This document shows, piece by piece, positions 33,332-38,154 of a stretch of 38,154 nucleotides of DNA. How positions within the stretch are numbered: the first letter of the stretch is position 1; each line of letters begins with the position of its first letter. The notes beneath the pieces are model-generated. The model saw nothing but the letters and a program-made list of their open reading frames with translations. It was not told the DNA's origin and did not search any database. The DNA comes from an uncultured Lachnospiraceae bacterium (GTDB lineage: Bacteria; Bacillota; Clostridia; Lachnospirales; Lachnospiraceae), in NCBI GenBank assembly GCA_947631685.1, contig CANRMI010000004.1, positions 87,439-125,592 on the forward strand. Reading direction: 5' to 3'. Position numbers and translations under genes: made by a program.

Positions 33332-34960
33332 ATGTTTTGTGAGAAATGCGGTAAAGAGAATGAAGATGGCATGAATTTCTGCGAAGCCTGCGGCGCGCCG
33401 CTGCCTAAGCCGGCAGAGGCACAGCAGGAAGCGCCTGTAGAAGGGGTACAGGAGCCGGCAGGAACAGTATCCGCGGAAGCGGCTGCGGCAGAAGTGCCGG
33501 AGGAAACATCTGCAGGCAGCCAGCCGGCAGGAATGCCTGTAGGAGCCCCCGTACAGCCCGGCGGAATGCCCGTAAATGGGATGCCTGGCGGGGTACCTGT
33601 AAACGGAATGCCCACGGGATCACCCGGCGGAATGCCTGTAAATGGAATGCCTACGGGAGCGCCTGTAAACGGAGGACCGGCCGGGCTCAGCGGAATGTCC
33701 ATAAACGGGGCACCTGTTGTAAACGGAATGCCCGCGGGAGCACCCGTAAACGGATCCCCTGTACAGCCTGGCGGCATGCCGATGAACGGAATGCCTGGCG
33801 GAGCGCCTGTAAACGGCAGACCGGCAGGAGCACCCGGGGGAATGCCTATGAGTGGAATGCCCGGAGGAGTGCCCGTAAACGGAGGGCCGGCAGGAGCACC
33901 CGGGGGAATGCCTATGAACGGAATGCCCGGCGGCTATCCGGGGAAAATGCCTCAGTCCGGACCGATGTATCAGATGCCGCCTATGCAGGCGGTACCGCCC
34001 GCACAGCCTAAAAAAAGCGGCGGCGTCAAGATCCTGATCATTGTGATCGTGGTCCTGCTGGTAGTCCTGGTGGGAGTACTGGCGGCTATCGGTCTCAGCA
34101 AAAGGGCAAAACAGACGAAGATTGACGGGTATCTGACAAGCGCGGAGGAAAAGTTTGACAGTCAGGACTATGAGGCTGCTATCGAGGATTACCAGCAGGT
34201 TCTGGATATGGATGAAGATAACGGCGATGCCATCAACGGTCTGACGGATACCTATGTATCCTGGGCGCAGTCTTTGGCTGCGGAAGGCAGATACGAAGAG
34301 GCGCTGGATGTTCTGGCAGAGGCGGACAGCCGGGCTAAGAGCCGGAAGATCAACAGCACCATGGAAGAAGTGGAAGAGGCCATGATGCTGTCTCAGGCAG
34401 GCGGTTCGGGATGGACGGACGCGGATTTTGTATTCAGTTCCGATTCGGACGGCAGCATTACCCTTACCCTGGGACATACGTTCAGAGTCAATTCGTACTA
34501 TGAAGAGAGTTATATGTCGGATTATTCCGGCGATCATGATACCTATTACAGTATGTTCGCGACGGGCCGCGGCTTAAAGACGGGCATGACCAGAGACGAT
34601 TATGTTTCTCTCTATGGTCTGCAGGAGGGCTATGCGGTCTGGGAGCTCTACACCGGAGAAGAGGGAGAATATACCAGCTTTTCGGAGTATTCGGGACAGA
34701 CTGCGGCCGAAATGTATGAAGCGAAAGACGCAGGAAACGTCTGGCTGGATATAGGCTATTGCTGGGAGAACGGCGCATGGCGTCTTATGGAAGACTGGGA
34801 GGTCAGGGACGTATGGTTCTGTGACGCGCCTATTGGCGATTATGGAGACGTTATGATCCTTTCCGTCAATCTGTATGAGGATGACAGAGTATACGATATT
34901 TCCATGGAGTATTTTACCTATGACGATAACTGGGTAACATGGCAGGATTGGGCTGATTAA
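33332..34960 (+). CDS. Zinc-ribbon, Gly-Met-Pro repeat, single-TM protein with extracellular TPR-like domain
   Basis: A 542-residue protein. The N-terminal zinc ribbon has C3-x2-C6 and C17-x2-C20. A Pro/Ala/Glu-rich stretch leads to a low-complexity repeat at about 67-215 built of GGMPVNGMPGGAPVNG-like units. A transmembrane helix lies at 232-254 (KILIIVIVVLLVVLVGVL). A TPR-like pair of helices at about 263-340 (DYEAAIEDYQQVLDMD; RYEEALDVLAEA) is followed by a C-terminal domain of about 180 residues, rich in Tyr, Asp and Glu. Positive residues before the helix suggest an intracellular ribbon and an extracellular C-terminus. ATG 33332 is chosen for GGAGG upstream; the frame runs back to 33299 without a ribosome site. 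I do not recognise the C-terminal domain. Confidence 0.75.
   Translation: MFCEKCGKENEDGMNFCEACGAPLPKPAEAQQEAPVEGVQEPAGTVSAEAAAAEVPEETSAGSQPAGMPVGAPVQPGGMPVNGMPGGVPVNGMPTGSPGGMPVNGMPTGAPVNGGPAGLSGMSINGAPVVNGMPAGAPVNGSPVQPGGMPMNGMPGGAPVNGRPAGAPGGMPMSGMPGGVPVNGGPAGAPGGMPMNGMPGGYPGKMPQSGPMYQMPPMQAVPPAQPKKSGGVKILIIVIVVLLVVLVGVLAAIGLSKRAKQTKIDGYLTSAEEKFDSQDYEAAIEDYQQVLDMDEDNGDAINGLTDTYVSWAQSLAAEGRYEEALDVLAEADSRAKSRKINSTMEEVEEAMMLSQAGGSGWTDADFVFSSDSDGSITLTLGHTFRVNSYYEESYMSDYSGDHDTYYSMFATGRGLKTGMTRDDYVSLYGLQEGYAVWELYTGEEGEYTSFSEYSGQTAAEMYEAKDAGNVWLDIGYCWENGAWRLMEDWEVRDVWFCDAPIGDYGDVMILSVNLYEDDRVYDISMEYFTYDDNWVTWQDWAD
33529..33950 (+). repeat. Degenerate tandem repeats encoding Gly-Met-Pro-Val-Asn-Gly units
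   Basis: Imperfect repeats of GGAATGCC, GTAAACGGA and GGAGCACC blocks encode the Gly/Met/Pro/Asn linker of the zinc-ribbon protein. Near-identical stretches (for example the units ending at about 33850 and 33910) point to recent internal duplication. Copy number is likely to vary between strains. Confidence 0.8.
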
Positions 34961-34996
34961 GTACAGAAATATCAAAATAAAAAAGTTTAGACAGAC

Positions 34997-35031
34997 GGGG
35001 TTCACCGAGACGATTGGTGAACCCCTTTTTT
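34997..35031 (+). terminator. Rho-independent terminator after the zinc-ribbon gene
   Basis: A perfect 10-bp stem, GGGGTTCACC (34997-35006) with GGTGAACCCC (35016-35025), carries six T residues after it. It isolates the TIR/RyR unit from upstream transcription. Confidence 0.93.
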
Positions 35032-35094
35032 GTGTGGTCGAAGCCCCGGTGTCTTTGCTCCGCGGTGTCAAAAAAGGGCAAAAACCGAAAAAGA

Positions 35095-35122
35095 TTGACA
35101 AAGTGCGGGGGGGTGATACTAT
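35095..35122 (+). promoter_or_regulatory. Promoter of the RyR-TIR unit
   Basis: TTGACA (35095-35100) and TACTAT (35117-35122) are 16 nt apart, 33 nt before the ATG of the RyR gene. A run of seven G residues lies in the spacer. Confidence 0.7.
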
Positions 35123-35154
35123 AAACACGTCATGAAAGGAACGGAGCACCGGTC

Positions 35155-36537
35155 ATGAAAAGATGGATACAGAAACTGAAAAAGCTGTTTGGCATAGTGT
35201 ATAAGATTCTCCCGTTCTTTATCGGAATGTACTGTTATTATCCGGCGTTCACGGCCAGGGAAGGGAGCATCTATCCTTTCTGGGATGCGGTGTACGCCTC
35301 GTTAAAGCTCTACGGCGGCAGCACGGAAGCCGGAGTGCCAGTGGGAACGCTGCTGCAGCTGGCGCGATTTCTGGCGCTGGCAGCGACTCTCAGCATCCTG
35401 ATGAAGGTCTTTGATAAGATGGGAGACCTTGCCAACTGGCTGAAGCTGCGTGGGAGAGGCGCCGTTGTGGTGTACGGGGATTCGGACTACGCGGCGCGTC
35501 TGTATGAGAGTCTGCCGCCTGGGCAGCGGATACGCGGCAGGGAAAAGTTCATCAAGAACGCGTCCCGGTACGCGTTGCTGTATCAGGATGAGGCGGATAG
35601 TCTTTCATTCTATAATCAGTATTATGAGATACTGAAGGACAGGGATGTCTATATGCTGTCAAGCAGCATAGACAGGCAGAACATAGAGAATCCCAGGCTT
35701 ACGGTAATTAATATCGCGGAGGACTGCGCGAGGCAGTACTGGAAGGAGTATCCTGCCGAAAAGAGGGAACGGATCGCGGTCATCGGATCCGGGAGCATCG
35801 GAAGGAACATTCTGCTGTACGGGCTGCAGCTGAACATCATCGATCCGGAGCAGAGTATTGAATACCACATGTACGGGGATGGACGGGAGTTCCGGCGTGA
35901 GCATACAAAGTTAGACAGGATGCAGCCGGACAGGATCGTCTTTCACGACGATGGCTGTTCCTCTTATGAGGAGCTGGCTGGAGCTGACCGTGTGATCATC
36001 TGCGGGGGAGAGAAGGGCGATGACAGCCTTACCATGCTGAGCAGGCTGCTCTCGGCAGTATCCGCGCGGGGGAAGATCTATGTCTACGCGCCAAACGGCG
36101 GTATCGTGGCCAGTCTGTTTGGAAGGGAACGGGTGACCTGTTTCGGGACAGCGGAAGAGCTGGGAAGCGTGGAAAATATCCTGAATGAGGGATCCATGCG
36201 GGCGGCGAGGGAGCAGCATGAGTCTTATGTAAAGAAGTACGGCGGCGTGCCATGGGAAGAGCTGGATGCTTTCAAACGGTACTCCAATGTGAGCTCCTCG
36301 GACTATCTGGATGTCATCAGACGTCTGATCGCGCAGGGGGTGCCCATGGAGACGCTGGCGGAGTTAGAGCACATCAGATGGTGCAGGTACCACTATCTGC
36401 ATAACTGGGATTATGGACCAGAGCGAGATGACGGCAGGCGGATCCATAACAGCCTGATCCCGTTCGCGGAGCTGAGCGAGGAAGAGAAACAGAAGGACGT
36501 AGAGGCCATAAAGAGCAAGTTAGAGGGATGGGAATGA
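35155..36537 (+). CDS. Two-helix membrane protein with TrkA-like Rossmann domains and C-terminal RyR domain
   Basis: A 460-residue protein. Two hydrophobic helices (about 14-32 and 62-84) flank a short FWDAVYASLKLYGG segment that resembles a pore loop without a potassium filter. Two Rossmann-like segments follow: AVVVYGDSDYAARL (103-116) and IAVIGSGSIGRNIL (207-220), the latter a classic nucleotide-binding loop of the TrkA/RCK type. Residues 400-450 are an RyR domain: LAELEHIRWCRYHYLHNWDY, YGPERDD, H431 and PFAELSEEEK, with the family's H, W, YG, RDD and EK positions all kept. Prokaryotic RyR domains are predicted nucleotide sensors. GGAG lies 9 nt before the ATG. The TIR gene starts 12 nt downstream, so they form a pair. 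A nucleotide-gated channel is a plausible but untested role. Confidence 0.82.
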   Translation: MKRWIQKLKKLFGIVYKILPFFIGMYCYYPAFTAREGSIYPFWDAVYASLKLYGGSTEAGVPVGTLLQLARFLALAATLSILMKVFDKMGDLANWLKLRGRGAVVVYGDSDYAARLYESLPPGQRIRGREKFIKNASRYALLYQDEADSLSFYNQYYEILKDRDVYMLSSSIDRQNIENPRLTVINIAEDCARQYWKEYPAEKRERIAVIGSGSIGRNILLYGLQLNIIDPEQSIEYHMYGDGREFRREHTKLDRMQPDRIVFHDDGCSSYEELAGADRVIICGGEKGDDSLTMLSRLLSAVSARGKIYVYAPNGGIVASLFGRERVTCFGTAEELGSVENILNEGSMRAAREQHESYVKKYGGVPWEELDAFKRYSNVSSSDYLDVIRRLIAQGVPMETLAELEHIRWCRYHYLHNWDYGPERDDGRRIHNSLIPFAELSEEEKQKDVEAIKSKLEGWE

Positions 36538-36549
36538 AAGGAGAAAAAC

Positions 36550-38082
36550 ATGGCACTGAACGAAGCACAGAAGAGGGAACGGTCGGAATATCTGGAAAGG
36601 AACCTGACGATCACGGAATGTTCCCAAGGGAAACCCTATGTATTTATCAGCTACGCCAGCGATAACTGGGAGAAGGTGTTCAAGGAGGCGGTCATCCCGC
36701 TGCAGCAGACATACGGGCTGCGTGTGTACGCGGACAAGGCGTTCGATAAGGTGAACGACAAATGGATCGTACCGATGCTGCGGAACATCCGCGGGGCGGA
36801 CGCGGTCATGGTGTTCATCAGCCAGCAGTACATCGAGAGCTATGCCTGCTTCCTGGAGCTGCTGACCGCGGTCAACAGCAAGAAGCAGATCATCTTTATC
36901 TCCCTGGAGGATAACCTGCGCCTGGGAAATACCACGGACCAGCCAGAGGTGGAGCGCGGCGTCAAGAATGAGATCTTAAACCAGGGAGCCAATCTCTCCA
37001 CCAATACCAACAATACTTCCAATGATCTGATGCGCGCCATGAAGTCGGCGTATACCAGCATCTCCACCCTGCTGGAACAGGACGCGCTCTCCAGGTTCGA
37101 CATATCGGACGCGTTCATCAATTTCTTCCGTGACGCGTCGGTCAACCGGAAGACCATGAATGACTTAAAAGCGGTGAAGCGCACCATCGGTTCAGTCAGC
37201 AAGGATGTATTCGACAGAGCGCTGATCACGCGGCAGGAGGAGCCTGTGGAAAGAGTGCCGGAGGAGGTACAGCCGGCGGCCGGGAGCGCGGCGCGGCAGG
37301 AAGCGGCCGGGACGCAGGAAGGAACACAGGAAGCGCAGACCTGGCAGCAGACGGCACAGCAGCCGGCGCAGACCGGGGCAGGGATGCAGGGGGGCGCGCA
37401 GGCAGTACAGCAGCCTGGGGAAGCAGCGGCACCGGCTTTCAGCTTCGCGAAGAGCGGAAAGGGCAGCGGCTCAAACGGGCGGAAGAAGCTCCTGATCGGA
37501 GGCATCGCCGGAGGCGTGGTCCTGATCGCTGTTATTACAGTCATCATAGTGCTGGTCTTAAACGGCCGCGTAAAGGAAGTCAGCGGCGTGCAGTACGTTA
37601 CGGTGAATGGCACGGAAGGGGAATACACGGGCAGCTGGCAGCATGGGGCGCCGGAAGGAGAAGGCAGGTTTGTAATATCGGATGGAAGAGTATATGAAGG
37701 CGAATGGGCTGATGGCCTGCCAAGTGGCCAGGGCAAGATGACTTCGGCTAACGGTAGCGTGTATGAAGGCGAGTGGAAAGATGGCAACAGAGACGGCCAG
37801 GGCAAGATGACCTATGCGAAAGATGATGAAAACGGCAGGGTAAGCTATGAAGGCGAATGGGTGGACGGTAAGAAGAATGGTAAGGGAACGATGATCTGGG
37901 ATGATGGTGCCGTGTATGAAGGCGAATGGGCTGATGACTCACGAAACGGCCAGGGAACGATGACCTATGCTAGCGGTGCCGTGTATGAAGGCGAATGGGC
38001 TGATGGCTCACGAAACGGCCAGGGAACGATGATCTGGGCCGACGGTAGAGTGTATGAAGGCGAGTGGAAAGATGACAACTGA
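36550..38082 (+). CDS. TIR domain - low-complexity linker - TM helix - MORN repeats protein
   Basis: A 510-residue protein. The TIR domain at about 28-150 opens with YVFISYASDNWEKVF and keeps a candidate catalytic Glu103 (CFLELL), so it may cleave NAD or make a cyclic ADP-ribose-type signal. Residues 230-310 are a Gln/Ala/Glu-rich flexible linker. A transmembrane helix at 314-338 follows RKK, implying that the N-terminus is cytoplasmic and the C-terminus extracellular. Residues 357-510 hold seven MORN-type YxGxW motifs (at 359, 382, 405, 433, 456, 479 and 502) at 23-residue spacing, with one 5-residue insertion. GGAG precedes the ATG. The stop at 38080-38082 directly follows the last repeat. 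Ligand of the MORN array and the role in defence are unknown. Confidence 0.85.
   Translation: MALNEAQKRERSEYLERNLTITECSQGKPYVFISYASDNWEKVFKEAVIPLQQTYGLRVYADKAFDKVNDKWIVPMLRNIRGADAVMVFISQQYIESYACFLELLTAVNSKKQIIFISLEDNLRLGNTTDQPEVERGVKNEILNQGANLSTNTNNTSNDLMRAMKSAYTSISTLLEQDALSRFDISDAFINFFRDASVNRKTMNDLKAVKRTIGSVSKDVFDRALITRQEEPVERVPEEVQPAAGSAARQEAAGTQEGTQEAQTWQQTAQQPAQTGAGMQGGAQAVQQPGEAAAPAFSFAKSGKGSGSNGRKKLLIGGIAGGVVLIAVITVIIVLVLNGRVKEVSGVQYVTVNGTEGEYTGSWQHGAPEGEGRFVISDGRVYEGEWADGLPSGQGKMTSANGSVYEGEWKDGNRDGQGKMTYAKDDENGRVSYEGEWVDGKKNGKGTMIWDDGAVYEGEWADDSRNGQGTMTYASGAVYEGEWADGSRNGQGTMIWADGRVYEGEWKDDN
37608..38079 (+). repeat. 69-bp MORN tandem repeats
   Basis: The 3' end of the TIR gene is a 69-bp tandem array encoding 23-residue MORN units. 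The units starting near 37906 and 37975 are almost identical over the whole period, while earlier units have diverged at the DNA level. One unit carries a 15-bp in-frame insertion (around 37816-37838). This is typical of recent unit duplication. Confidence 0.88.
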
Positions 38083-38127
38083 ACCATAGTCAAGTAAGTA
38101 GACACATTTTTTTGTAAATTTTCTACC

Positions 38128-38153
38128 GGAGACAGAGAATTATTTCTGCCTCC
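38128..38153 (+). terminator. Possible terminator stem at the window edge
   Basis: GGAG-A-CAGA and TCTG-C-CTCC form an inverted repeat around an 8-nt AT-rich loop, 45 nt after the TIR stop. Any T tract would lie beyond the window. Confidence 0.4.
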
Positions 38154-38154
38154 A

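Noticed and set aside
33620..34537. Long antisense frame opposite the Gly-Met-Pro repeat gene
   Set aside because: Its repetitive Arg/His/Ser product mirrors the sense repeat, and the sense frame has a zinc ribbon, a membrane helix and a ribosome site.
36840..37805. Antisense frame of over 300 codons opposite the TIR gene
   Set aside because: Shadow of the sense codons; Pro/Ser-rich low complexity without any domain.
37608..38079. Regular repeats that could suggest a CRISPR array
   Set aside because: The 69-bp units are in-frame coding repeats with no distinct spacers; they encode MORN motifs.

Overview
The window looks like chromosomal DNA of a Gram-positive anaerobe of the Clostridia, most likely a Lachnospiraceae-type gut bacterium. 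The support is strong AGGAGG ribosome sites, TTGACA/TATAAT promoters, BlaI/BlaR1-type regulation, TTTACA Pho-box repeats, an iron-sulfur flavoprotein, a radical SAM enzyme and small DUF3791/DUF3990 proteins. Composition is moderately GC-rich, except for an AT-rich island at about 24.8-25.7 kb. No rRNA, tRNA, insertion sequence or CRISPR array was seen.

Layout. (1) 1-2151, minus strand: the first two thirds of carB, with its own promoter. (2) 2339-14676, plus strand: a tightly packed signalling cluster ending at a strong terminator. It holds a stand-alone receiver, three hybrid histidine kinases, a SulP-STAS anion transporter, an iron-sulfur flavoprotein and an orphan membrane-anchored solute-binding protein. 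One kinase ends in a DegV fatty-acid-binding-type domain. None of these genes encodes a DNA-binding output. (3) 14761-21228: a Pho-box promoter and the complete pstS-pstC-pstA-pstB-phoU-phoB-phoR operon, mostly joined by ATGA overlaps. (4) 21261-24793: a BlaI repressor with a consensus promoter and operator, a BlaR1-like M56 protease whose sensor domain is not a penicillin-binding domain, and a radical SAM enzyme. (5) 24.8-25.7 kb: AT-rich debris with an intact DUF3791 gene, a broken DUF3990 gene and a reading frame interrupted by one TGA. (6) 25706-27730: a cation diffusion facilitator, a small flavodoxin and an OhrR-like MarR regulator. (7) 27872-34960: an RNA m5C methyltransferase, a TPR-DUF4037-DUF4125 protein, a cardiolipin synthase and a zinc-ribbon/Gly-Met-Pro-repeat membrane protein, closed by a terminator. 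(8) 35095-38082: a two-gene unit with its own promoter. It encodes a two-helix membrane protein with TrkA-like Rossmann domains and a C-terminal RyR domain, followed by a TIR-transmembrane-MORN protein.

How the parts may work together. The pst/pho operon is a classic phosphate-starvation module whose Pho boxes imply autoregulation. The kinase cluster looks like a phosphorelay hub, with an Hpt domain in kinase 1 and a free receiver, that may couple anion, lipid or solute sensing to a target elsewhere in the genome. The best candidate for an undescribed system is the last unit. TIR domains make or hydrolyse NAD-derived nucleotides, and prokaryotic RyR domains are predicted nucleotide sensors. 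A RyR domain on a channel-like two-helix protein next to a TIR enzyme therefore suggests a nucleotide-gated membrane effector, for defence or for envelope-stress signalling. That model is inference from domain architecture.
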